From positions 1 to 64,000 of the forward strand of contig JAEEHP010000023.1 of the NCBI GenBank assembly GCA_016280855.1: DNA of 64,000 nucleotides, written 5' to 3'. Below the pieces are notes generated by a model. The model was not told the DNA's origin. It saw nothing but the letters and a program-made list of their open reading frames with translations, and ran no database searches. The position numbers and the translations under genes are program-made. Below are positions 9,064-18,262 of the stretch, one piece after another. Numbering within the stretch: the first letter of the stretch is position 1; each line of letters begins with the position of its first letter. The stretch comes from Bacteroidaceae bacterium (GTDB lineage: Bacteria > Bacteroidota > Bacteroidia > Bacteroidales > Bacteroidaceae).

Positions 9064-11502
9064 GTGGAAACAAGGAATAAACAAGCGGAGCAGCACAACG
9101 AGCAGTCCTTCAATGTGATGGACATCGTGCACTACTTGATCGCCAACTGGAAGTGGTACGTCCTGTCGCTGGCGGTGTGCCTCGTGCTGGCCTACAACAA
9201 GTACATCCACACGCCGCGCACCTACTTCAGCTCCATCGACGTGCTCATCAACGACCCGTCGAACAGCGACGGCGTGGTGGGCCTGGGCAAGTACAGCAGC
9301 GTCATCAACTCGGTGAACATCGCCAACGAGATGCACATGATGCGCTCCAAGGAGCTGTTGGAAAAGATGGTGCAAGACACGCACACCGACATGCTCTACA
9401 CCATACGCATTCAGCTCTACCGGGGCGACATGTACGGCCGCGAACCCGTGAACATCGAGTTCCTCGACATCAACGAGAAGAAAGGTGCTCAGTTCACGAT
9501 GCACATCAAGGACACGCTGCATGCCGTGCTCTCGGAGTTCTACGAGGACAGCCCCGAGGTGGACGTACGCTTCGGCGAGATCGTCAAGACTCCCGTCGGA
9601 CGGCTGCGCATCACCCTCACGCCTAAGTTCGACGACTCGTGGATCGACCTCGAGACGCACGTCACGAAATATCCCGTCGAGAGCATCGTCAGACAGTACC
9701 ACAATGCCATCAGCATACGCCAGGGCGACGAGGCAGCATCCATTCTCACTATGGCGCTGCAGGATCAGTCCTACCAACGTGCTCAAGCCGTGCTGCGCGG
9801 ACTCATCAACGTCTATAATGCCGATGCGCGCGCCAGCAAACAGGAGATATCCATCAAGACAGCGGACTTCATCAACGAGCGCATCAGCATCATCGCCAGC
9901 GAGCTCGGCAACGTGGCTTCGCAACTGGCGACATTCAAGCGCAGCAACAAATACGTTGACCCGTCGCTCACCACGCAACGATACATCGACGAATCCTATA
10001 CCGCCGAGAACCAGCAGATCAACAACGAGGTGGAGCTGCGCATGGCCGAGTCCGTCAAGGAATACCTCACCAACCCCGCCAATGCCAATGAACTCATTCC
10101 CACCAATATCGGTCTGGAGAAGAGCGGCATCGAGGGACAGATACAGAAGATCAACACCCTGCAGCAGGAGTACAACCGGCTCGGCGGCAGCAGCAGCGCA
10201 CAGAACCCCATCGTCGTGGAGCTGCGCGAGAACCTGACGACACAACGCCGCATCCTCGCCGACCTGCTCAACAGCCACATACGCAACCTGCAAGCCCAGC
10301 GCCAGAACATCTCCTACCGCGGACGCCTCGCCGAGAACAAGATGGCCGACATCCCCGAGAAGGAGAGCGAGGTCATCAGCATCGAGCGACAGCAGAAGAT
10401 CAAGGATGCCCTCTACACCTTCCTGCTCAACAAACGCGAGGAGAACGCCATCTCGCAGGCTATGGTGGCTGACAACGCACGCATCATCGACTCGTCGGAC
10501 GGCGACGAGACGCCCATCAGCCCGAGCCGCACGAAGATCATGTTCCTCGGTCTGCTGGCCGGCCTGCTCATCCCCTCGCTGATCCTCCTGGCACGCATCT
10601 TCCTCGACACCAAGGTGCGCACACGCCGCGACCTCGAGGGTGTGCTCAGCGTGCCCTTCCTCGGCGAGGTGCCCTTCGACGAGGACGTGAACATCGAGAG
10701 CGCCTTCACGGCCGGTAAGGCCGAGGGCGGCTCCCACCGCATCATCTCCGAGGCCATACGCGTGCTGCGCACCAACATCGCCTTCCTCGGCAAGGAGAAG
10801 GAAGGCGCACAGGTCATCACCCTCACCTCGTTCCACGAGCACTCCGGCAAGACCTTCATCACCGCCAACCTCGCCAAGAGCCTTGCACAAACTGATCAAC
10901 GCGTGCTGGTCATCGACCTCGACATACGCAAACGCTCGATGACACAGCTGCGAGGCATACGCAACCAGATCGGAGCCTCGGACTACCTCGCCAGCAAGCT
11001 CACGCCAGCCGACATCATCATCAAAGGCGAGAACGGTATGCCCGATTTCATCCCTGCCGGACACCTGGCACCGAACCCCTCGGAGCTCCTCATGCGTCCG
11101 CGTCTCGACACGCTCATCAAGGAGGTCACACCCGACTACGACTACATCATCATCGACAGCGTACCTATTGGCGGCATCGCTGATGCGAAGATCATCAACC
11201 GCGTAGCCGACCTCACGCTCTTCATCATACGCGCCGGTAACATCGACCGCCGACAGCTGCCCGAGGTGGAACGCCTCTATCAGGACAACACGCTCTCCAA
11301 CATGGCCATCGTCCTCAACGGCTCAAGCCTCAAACCGCTCTACGGCTACGGTTATGGCTACGGATACGGGTATGGTTACGGCTACGGTTATGGCTACGGC
11401 TATGGCTACGGCTACACCGACCCCGAAACTCACCGGAAGCACCACCATCATAAGAAGTTCTCACTCAAGGAAATTCTTAAGAAACTAAAACTAAAACGAT
11501 AA
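9064..11502 (+). CDS. Polysaccharide co-polymerase fused to BY-type tyrosine kinase (Wzc-like)
   Basis: GTG start; Wzz N-domain, Walker-like HSGKTFITANLAKSLAQTDQRVLVIDLDIRK, DYIIIDSVPIGGIADAKII, C-terminal (YG)n tail. Confidence 0.93.
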   Translation: METRNKQAEQHNEQSFNVMDIVHYLIANWKWYVLSLAVCLVLAYNKYIHTPRTYFSSIDVLINDPSNSDGVVGLGKYSSVINSVNIANEMHMMRSKELLEKMVQDTHTDMLYTIRIQLYRGDMYGREPVNIEFLDINEKKGAQFTMHIKDTLHAVLSEFYEDSPEVDVRFGEIVKTPVGRLRITLTPKFDDSWIDLETHVTKYPVESIVRQYHNAISIRQGDEAASILTMALQDQSYQRAQAVLRGLINVYNADARASKQEISIKTADFINERISIIASELGNVASQLATFKRSNKYVDPSLTTQRYIDESYTAENQQINNEVELRMAESVKEYLTNPANANELIPTNIGLEKSGIEGQIQKINTLQQEYNRLGGSSSAQNPIVVELRENLTTQRRILADLLNSHIRNLQAQRQNISYRGRLAENKMADIPEKESEVISIERQQKIKDALYTFLLNKREENAISQAMVADNARIIDSSDGDETPISPSRTKIMFLGLLAGLLIPSLILLARIFLDTKVRTRRDLEGVLSVPFLGEVPFDEDVNIESAFTAGKAEGGSHRIISEAIRVLRTNIAFLGKEKEGAQVITLTSFHEHSGKTFITANLAKSLAQTDQRVLVIDLDIRKRSMTQLRGIRNQIGASDYLASKLTPADIIIKGENGMPDFIPAGHLAPNPSELLMRPRLDTLIKEVTPDYDYIIIDSVPIGGIADAKIINRVADLTLFIIRAGNIDRRQLPEVERLYQDNTLSNMAIVLNGSSLKPLYGYGYGYGYGYGYGYGYGYGYGYGYTDPETHRKHHHHKKFSLKEILKKLKLKR

Positions 11503-11503
11503 C

Positions 11504-11622
11504 AATTCATAATTCACAATTCATAATTCACAATTCATAATTCATAATTCATAATTCATAATTCATAATTCACAATTCATAATTCACAATTCATAATTCA
11601 TAATTCATAATTCACAATTCAT
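11504..11622. repeat. 7-bp tandem array, 17 units AATTCAT/AATTCAC
   Basis: 119 bp in strict 7-nt register. Confidence 0.98.
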
Positions 11623-11642
11623 CAAACGATAACGAAAAGACG

Positions 11643-11698
11643 TAATAACGTTATAACGGGATAACGAGATAACGGGATAACGAGATAACGGGATAACG
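11643..11698. repeat. 8-bp tandem array, 7 units (RGATAACG)
   Basis: Direct reading. Confidence 0.95.
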
Positions 11699-11749
11699 TT
11701 AAAACTCAGGAATAAACAACAACAACAATAATCATTCATCAAAACAACA

Positions 11750-14700
11750 ATGAAAAGAATTAAGATTTTCTCAACCGCGTTGACCGCAGCCGCCCTCGCC
11801 TTGCTTGTTGCCTGCAGCGACGACTTTGGCGTGAAGACTTACAACGACGGTTTCCTCCACTTCAAGTTCGACTTCGACAAGAACGGACAATGGAATGAGA
11901 ACGGCGCGCAACAATCTCCGACACGTATGATGGCACCCGTCGAGATGATTTCGCCTGAAGGTCTTGACTCGCCGCTCTACCTGCACTGTGTTGAGTCTAA
12001 CACCATCGAGACGGCTGCAGAAACACGCGGTGAGCGCATCTCTGGCGAGGCTTTCGATGACCGCAACAAGATCATGTGCTTCGGACTCTATGCCGTTGTC
12101 GATGGACAGCAAGTGCTGGCAACTTCGACATCTGAATTGACGGCCAGCTATACTGAGGTCATGCGTAACGAACTTACGCCAAGCGGCGACTGGCAAGTGA
12201 GAGAGACCGAGCTGAACTTCGCAGGAGACGGTGGATGGCCCGACGGCAAAACGGGCGACTTTTACGGTTTCGCTCCCTTCCCCGGATGGGATGCCGACGA
12301 GGATGCCGGCAAGGGTCACGCACGCTGCATACTCATTGACACAGATGGCTCAACGCCCACAATCACGTTCTTCATGCAACCTGAAGAGGAGCACAACAAG
12401 GACATTCTCACAGCCAAGAAGACTGGGGTCACCTATAGCCAAAAAGAATCGGGTATCGAGTTGCCGTTCAAACACGTCCTCTCAGCACTCAAGTTTAATC
12501 TCGATGCCAATAACGACCTGAAGTACACCGTAGGCGTCGGAGGCACAGAATACTATCTCCAGGTGAAGAGCATCACCGTGGAAGGTATCTACGACGAGGG
12601 CACTGTCGAAATAGGCGAAACGAACTGGACACACGCAACCACTACCGGCAGCTGCACTGCCGTGCTCAACCGTTCCTACAGCGATGTCACTGGCGATGCC
12701 AAGACTCTCATCAACACCGATGAGCACTGCATGATGGTGCTGCCCCAGACAGCCCCCACAGGCGCTAAGTTCATCATCACTGCCAACCTGACGACGGACG
12801 CTGCAGGAGGTACGGTATTCAAGGAAGATGTCACTTTCGAGGCCAGTCTTGCTGGACTGACTTGGCAGCCAGGTCATTCCTATACCTACCAAATCAAAAA
12901 AGATACGAAAGCTAAAAGCTACACGCTCACATCGACATACGGCGGCGTCAACGGCGGAACATTCACCTTTGATTCAGAAGGCGGTTCGCTTGACTTCGAC
13001 GTACTCAGCAATGTGGAATTAAAGGAAGGTTCCACACCCGCTGTGGCACAACCTACCAAGTGGCACCTTGAATACTCCGAAGATAACGGAGCCACGTATA
13101 AACCGGGTCTGCCGTTAGGACTTTCTGTGGTTAGGAAGTCAACAGGTGAGCAGGTGGATGATGAACTTGCCATTTTAAATAGCTCCACTGCTGCCGAGAC
13201 CTATACGATCACGGCAGAAGAACGAGTAGATGAAATGCCTACAATTACAACGCTCACCAGCCATGACTACAACCAATATGCCGACAACGATGGATACTAT
13301 GACCTGTCGCTGCATCCCATGGGATACAGCGCCGCCATTTGCGGACATACCTCCGCACGCAACACCGCCAACTGCTACATCATCAACGGCTTCGGCAAGT
13401 TCAAGATTCCGCTCGTCTATGGCAACGGTGTGAAACAAGGTGTCAATAACCCCAAAGCCTATGCATACACCTGGAGCGACAGTTACGGAACCAACATGGG
13501 TCATGGTGTGTTCTTGGACCACACGGGCAACCAGATCAATGACCCCTGGATTACAGCACAAGTCGGAGCAATGACCGGTGCAGAGATTGTTTGGGAAGAA
13601 AACAACGTGATTACCCCAAATAGTGTGAAGCTCTCTGATGACGGAGACTACATCTGTTTTGAAATCGAAAAGAGCAAGGTGCAGCCGAGTAATGCTTTGG
13701 TGGCAGTAAGAGACGCTAACGGCATCGCATGGAGCTGGCACATCTGGGTGACGGCATTCGACTTTGCCAATAATATTACGGAGTTGTCATGTAACGTCAA
13801 TGGTACTACCCGTTCTGCGAAATTTGCACAACGTAATCTGGGATGGCGCACCCCTGAAATAAAGAACTACCACGACCATAGAACAATTAAAGTCAGGGTC
13901 GCACAGAACGACCCCATGAGTGAGCATGTCGATCACAGCTTAACGCAGGATGGCGGTGTGGTCAGTCTTTCCGGCGCTAACCTGATCTATCAGAATGGTA
14001 GAAAAGACCCCTTCCCATACTTACGTATGGACTTGACTGGCTTCACCACCAATTCCACCACGGGTAAAATCGAGAGCGTTTCTTATGCAAACAGAGATCT
14101 GTTTACTCAAGTGGGATGTACTTATAATGATACCGATCAGCCTTCCGCAGATTATTCTATTAAGAATCCTACGGTTTTCATAGCTCATGGTACTGCAAAT
14201 AATTCTAATTGGTTTAAACAAAACGACGCTCAATATCCTGGTCGTCAAGGGTATCCTTGCTGGGATCCAGAAGGAAGTATTACCCTTGGAGCATCTGCAT
14301 TAAATGCGATTAATTATGGCTCTCATACCAAAACGATTTACGACCCCTGTCCTGTGGGCTTTATGGTGCCTAAATCGGGCGCGTTAACGATTCTCAACTA
14401 CACAAGTTATACAAGTTCTTCTTCTAATACACCGCGATCGTGGAGCTATAAAACGACCACAACTACACTTGACGGTGAAGAGATCGAAGCACCTCTGGGT
14501 TATATAGAAAATGGTGATTTGACATTCTACCTGACGGGTGGTATGACATATAGTTGGAGTGGGACTCATGCAACATTTACTACTACCGCTACTAACACCT
14601 ATGGATATATTTGGTCAACTGGCTTAATTTCAAATGCATCGTATTCGGTTTACGGACGGTCAAGCAGCTCTGGATTCCAAAACATGCAAACAAGTAATCA

Positions 14701-15277
14701 ACGTTTTTCATTTTATGGCTTTCCAGTACGTCCCGTCGTTGATGAACTACAAGGCACGATTGAGGCTTGGGATTCTGAACCCGTCCAGAATTTCCATCAG
14801 GGAGATGCTGAGGGTGTAGTGCTTACAGAAACCAGTTCGGGCAACTGGGGCATCCTGTCCTCGTCTATGTCCTCTGTTGTATTTGACGTAAAGGACGTTA
14901 ATGGGAATCACGTTACCAATCTTGCTTTAAATAATTTCCTGACCGACTCAAACAAGAAGAACAAGAGGGTTTACATCAAGAACGTACACGTCGAATTCAC
15001 CTACAATGGTTATACCTATGGCATCATCGTCCCGCGCACACTGCAACGCTACAGCATCGTTTACACCAATGGCACCAGGACAGAGACACATGACAGCAGG
15101 GCAAACGTCGATGTGAGCACCATCCCCGATCACTATCAGTTCTCCCCCCAGTGGACGCGTTGGAATCCTACCGACCTCTTCAACACCGCTACTTGGGAAG
15201 GACTTGTACCCCTGACCACGCAGAGTGTCAACATCACAAAGGTCACAGCCGACTTGCGTGTCACCTACACTGATTAA
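11750..15277 (+). CDS. Large fimbrillin-family/Mfa-like surface lipoprotein
   Basis: Signal peptide and lipobox LLVACSDD; Mfa-like segment GIELPFKHVLSALKFNL...QPGHSYTYQIKK. Confidence 0.7.
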   Translation: MKRIKIFSTALTAAALALLVACSDDFGVKTYNDGFLHFKFDFDKNGQWNENGAQQSPTRMMAPVEMISPEGLDSPLYLHCVESNTIETAAETRGERISGEAFDDRNKIMCFGLYAVVDGQQVLATSTSELTASYTEVMRNELTPSGDWQVRETELNFAGDGGWPDGKTGDFYGFAPFPGWDADEDAGKGHARCILIDTDGSTPTITFFMQPEEEHNKDILTAKKTGVTYSQKESGIELPFKHVLSALKFNLDANNDLKYTVGVGGTEYYLQVKSITVEGIYDEGTVEIGETNWTHATTTGSCTAVLNRSYSDVTGDAKTLINTDEHCMMVLPQTAPTGAKFIITANLTTDAAGGTVFKEDVTFEASLAGLTWQPGHSYTYQIKKDTKAKSYTLTSTYGGVNGGTFTFDSEGGSLDFDVLSNVELKEGSTPAVAQPTKWHLEYSEDNGATYKPGLPLGLSVVRKSTGEQVDDELAILNSSTAAETYTITAEERVDEMPTITTLTSHDYNQYADNDGYYDLSLHPMGYSAAICGHTSARNTANCYIINGFGKFKIPLVYGNGVKQGVNNPKAYAYTWSDSYGTNMGHGVFLDHTGNQINDPWITAQVGAMTGAEIVWEENNVITPNSVKLSDDGDYICFEIEKSKVQPSNALVAVRDANGIAWSWHIWVTAFDFANNITELSCNVNGTTRSAKFAQRNLGWRTPEIKNYHDHRTIKVRVAQNDPMSEHVDHSLTQDGGVVSLSGANLIYQNGRKDPFPYLRMDLTGFTTNSTTGKIESVSYANRDLFTQVGCTYNDTDQPSADYSIKNPTVFIAHGTANNSNWFKQNDAQYPGRQGYPCWDPEGSITLGASALNAINYGSHTKTIYDPCPVGFMVPKSGALTILNYTSYTSSSSNTPRSWSYKTTTTTLDGEEIEAPLGYIENGDLTFYLTGGMTYSWSGTHATFTTTATNTYGYIWSTGLISNASYSVYGRSSSSGFQNMQTSNQRFSFYGFPVRPVVDELQGTIEAWDSEPVQNFHQGDAEGVVLTETSSGNWGILSSSMSSVVFDVKDVNGNHVTNLALNNFLTDSNKKNKRVYIKNVHVEFTYNGYTYGIIVPRTLQRYSIVYTNGTRTETHDSRANVDVSTIPDHYQFSPQWTRWNPTDLFNTATWEGLVPLTTQSVNITKVTADLRVTYTD

Positions 15278-15358
15278 TGGACTCTAGGAGACAGACATCT
15301 GAATGACCTGCATCACTCAAGTCACATCAGAGGTCTCTCCCCTCACCTTTCATCATCA

Positions 15359-15391
15359 ACGCCACCATGAGCAACCGTCTCATGGTGGCGT
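15359..15391. terminator. 13-bp perfect stem, 7-nt loop after the fimbrillin-like gene
   Basis: ACGCCACCATGAG-caaccgt-CTCATGGTGGCGT; no clear T-tract. Confidence 0.55.
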
Positions 15392-15466
15392 CGGTTCTAT
15401 CACTGCCAACCTCTTTCCTCCTTACACCCCATTTTATTCATTTCTAAGCAAAAAAGGCAAAAATCT

Positions 15467-15497
15467 TTTGCCGATAAGGAAGAAACAAGTATCTTTG
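15467..15497 (+). promoter_or_regulatory. Bacteroidota-type promoter TTTG-N19-TATCTTTG
   Basis: TTTG 15467-15470, TATCTTTG 15490-15497 upstream of 15530 CDS. Confidence 0.75.
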
Positions 15498-15529
15498 CGG
15501 CGAAAAACCTCCACTAAAGACTGCAACAC

Positions 15530-17092
15530 ATGAAATACCCCATTGGCATACAGAACTTCGCGAAGATACGCCGTGAAGGCTACGCCTACGTGGACAAGAC
15601 TGCACTGATGTACAAGATGACATCAGAAGGAGAGTATTACTTCCTCTCACGCCCCCGCCGCTTCGGTAAGTCGCTGCTGCTGTCCACCCTCGAAGCTTAC
15701 TTCGAAGGCGAAAAGGAACTGTTCCAAGGACTGGCTGTGGCACAGAAGGAAACAGAATGGAAGAAACATCCCATCCTGCACTTAGACCTGAACAGCCGTG
15801 AATACAAGGACGAGAGTTCGCTCAACGCAGAGCTGAACCGTCATTTAGAGGGTTGGGAGAAAATCTATGGCTGTGAATATAGAGACCGTGCACCGGAAGA
15901 ACGCTTCTTCCATGTCATCAAAGCCGCTTACGAACAAACAGGGATGCGCGTGGTCATTCTCGTCGATGAATACGACAAGCCTATGTTGCAAGCCATCAGC
16001 AACGAGCCCTTGCAGACGGCCTACCGCAACACGCTGAAAGCCTTCTACGGAGTCCTGAAGTCCTGCGACCGATACATCCGATTCGCTTTCCTCACGGGCG
16101 TGACAAAGTTCGGCAAGGTGAGCGTCTTCAGCGACCTCAACAACCTCAAGGACATCTCCATGCTTCCGGACTACTCCAACGTCTGCGGCATCACGGATAC
16201 GGAACTGCACGCCTATTTCGACGACGGCATTCAGGCACTGGCGGAAAATAACAGCATGACGAAGGAGGAAGGCTATGAGCGACTGAAGCGTGACTTCGAC
16301 GGATATTACTTCAACGAGTACACCAAGGAGGGCATCTACAACCCCTTCAGCGTGCTCAACACCCTCGACAGCCGTATCTTCCGCGACTACTGGTTCGAGA
16401 CAGGAACACCCTCCTTCCTTGTCTATCAGCTCAAGAAGACGAACTACCCCCTGGAGAACATGACGACCGAGGAACTCTCCACCGACACGCTCAACAGCAT
16501 CGACATCATGGACGAGAACCCGCTGCCGCTGCTCTATCAAAGCGGTTACCTCACGCTGAAGAGCTACGACAAGGAGTTCGACAGCTACACGCTGGGCTTC
16601 CCCAACCGCGAGGTGGAACAGGGGTTCATCAAGTACCTTTTCCCGTTCTATACACCTAAGACTGAGGACAAGAGCACGTTTTCCATTCCTCAATTTGTGA
16701 AAGACGTGCGCAAAGGCGATCCCGAGGGTTTCATGCACCGCCTGCAAGACTTCTTTGCCACAGGCGACTACCAAGTGGTAGGCAAGGCTGAGAAATACTT
16801 CCAGAACACCCTCTACGTCTTCTTCCGGCTTATGGGCTTCTATGTCGATGTAGAGCGCCACACCTCCAACGGACGCTTGGACATCCTCATTCAGACCCCC
16901 GAATACATCTACATTCTGGAACTGAAGATTAACCAGACGGCAGCTATCGCCCTCCAACAGATTGAGGACAAAGGTTATGCCATCCCCTTCACCAACGATT
17001 CCCGTCTACTGTTCACGATCGGCATCAACTTCTCCACAGACACCAAGCTGATTGATGACTGGAAGGTTGGAGAAGGACACAACATAAAATGA
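15530..17092 (+). CDS. AAA-ATPase-like protein with C-terminal PD-(D/E)XK nuclease-like domain (DUF1703 type)
   Basis: KYPIGIQNFAKIRREGYAYVDKT...SRPRRFGKSLLLSTLEAYF; C-term LDILIQTPEYIYILELKI. Confidence 0.92.
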   Translation: MKYPIGIQNFAKIRREGYAYVDKTALMYKMTSEGEYYFLSRPRRFGKSLLLSTLEAYFEGEKELFQGLAVAQKETEWKKHPILHLDLNSREYKDESSLNAELNRHLEGWEKIYGCEYRDRAPEERFFHVIKAAYEQTGMRVVILVDEYDKPMLQAISNEPLQTAYRNTLKAFYGVLKSCDRYIRFAFLTGVTKFGKVSVFSDLNNLKDISMLPDYSNVCGITDTELHAYFDDGIQALAENNSMTKEEGYERLKRDFDGYYFNEYTKEGIYNPFSVLNTLDSRIFRDYWFETGTPSFLVYQLKKTNYPLENMTTEELSTDTLNSIDIMDENPLPLLYQSGYLTLKSYDKEFDSYTLGFPNREVEQGFIKYLFPFYTPKTEDKSTFSIPQFVKDVRKGDPEGFMHRLQDFFATGDYQVVGKAEKYFQNTLYVFFRLMGFYVDVERHTSNGRLDILIQTPEYIYILELKINQTAAIALQQIEDKGYAIPFTNDSRLLFTIGINFSTDTKLIDDWKVGEGHNIK

Positions 17093-18246
17093 AGACGAGT
17101 TATACCTACTACATCTGCTGGTTTATCGCTGATGAGGACAAGGCGACGTTCAGGGGAAATGTCACCGGCGTCCTGAAGATGAGATATGTCGTGAATCAGA
17201 TGCAGGCCAGCGGCGTGTCGCCTTACGTGGTATCCCTTGCGCAGCAGGCCGGGAAAGGGTTCTTTGGGGCGCTGCGAAAAACGGTCATGGGCGGCGACGT
17301 GCCCCTCATGTATCTTGCAGGCTTCAACGGCCTGGGCGCTCTCGGCAGAATCATTAACAATATCATCAAGCTCGTTGAGCTCTTCTTCCTCCTGGTGTTC
17401 CGCGTCCAGCGCACCGACAAGGTCGTCCTCTACCACAACTACCCTCAAACACGTTTCGTGGCATTCATCAAACGATGGATCCGTGCCGACGTCATCGTCG
17501 AGGTCGAGGAACTCTATGGCTACTCGCCTACGGAGGACAGGCCCTGGGTGGAGAAGGAAATCAGGACCGTCAAACGCATGGACGCTTTCATCTGCGTGAA
17601 TGAGGGTATGCCCCAGCTGCTCGGACTGCAAGAAGGAAGCTATGTGGTCAACTACGGCGCCGGCGTGATTCCCCAAAGGACTGCTGCGCGGAGAAACGAC
17701 GGTAAGATACATGTCGTGTATGCCGGCACCATAGAAGCCTACAAGCAGGGAGCCACCACGGCCGTCGAAGCCGCAAGATACCTGACAGACAACTATGTGA
17801 TGCACATCATCGGCTTTGGCGAGGACGAACAGATCAGACGGCTTGGACAACGCATCGACGAGGTCAACCAATCCCTGCATCGCCAAGCCGTCGTCTATGA
17901 CGGATGCTTGAGCGGAGATGAATTAGACGCTTATCTCTTCGGATGCCACATCGGCCTGAGTTCCAATGTGATGAGGCCCAATTTTGCCAACAACTCATTT
18001 CCCTCGAAAGTGATCACCTACATGTGCCATGACCTGTCGGTCGTGTTAGGCTACGCCGAAGCATTCTACGACGTTCCCATGTCGGAAGGATGGACATTCT
18101 ACCATGAGTTTACGCCCGAGACCATCTCGGCTGCCATCATGTCGGCGCCCGTGGTGCCCGAAGGCTACTACCACGCCAGGATCCGGCAGATGAACGACGA
18201 CCTGCGACAATTCTTCAAGGCTCAGGTGATGCCCGGCCAGCATTAA
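17089..18246 (+). CDS. Glycosyltransferase (GT4-like)
   Basis: ATGA overlap with upstream gene; RNDGKIHVVYAGTIEAYKQGATTAVEAARYL...FPSKVITYMCHDLSVV. Confidence 0.8.
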   Translation: MKTSYTYYICWFIADEDKATFRGNVTGVLKMRYVVNQMQASGVSPYVVSLAQQAGKGFFGALRKTVMGGDVPLMYLAGFNGLGALGRIINNIIKLVELFFLLVFRVQRTDKVVLYHNYPQTRFVAFIKRWIRADVIVEVEELYGYSPTEDRPWVEKEIRTVKRMDAFICVNEGMPQLLGLQEGSYVVNYGAGVIPQRTAARRNDGKIHVVYAGTIEAYKQGATTAVEAARYLTDNYVMHIIGFGEDEQIRRLGQRIDEVNQSLHRQAVVYDGCLSGDELDAYLFGCHIGLSSNVMRPNFANNSFPSKVITYMCHDLSVVLGYAEAFYDVPMSEGWTFYHEFTPETISAAIMSAPVVPEGYYHARIRQMNDDLRQFFKAQVMPGQH

Positions 18247-18262
18247 GCCCCTTACTTCGAAT

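Noticed and set aside
9061-11064. 667-aa minus-strand ORF opposite the Wzc-like gene
   Set aside because: Antisense of a clear BY-kinase CDS; composition reflects GC-rich codon bias, with no recognisable motif or domain.
11504-11622. Possible CRISPR array
   Set aside because: Units are 7 bp with no spacers and no cas genes nearby; it is a simple tandem array.
15303-15533. 76-aa plus ORF
   Set aside because: Overlaps a perfect stem-loop and the promoter of the next gene; no motif.
15845-16957. 370-aa minus-strand ORF
   Set aside because: Shadow of the DUF1703-type CDS; low-complexity translation.
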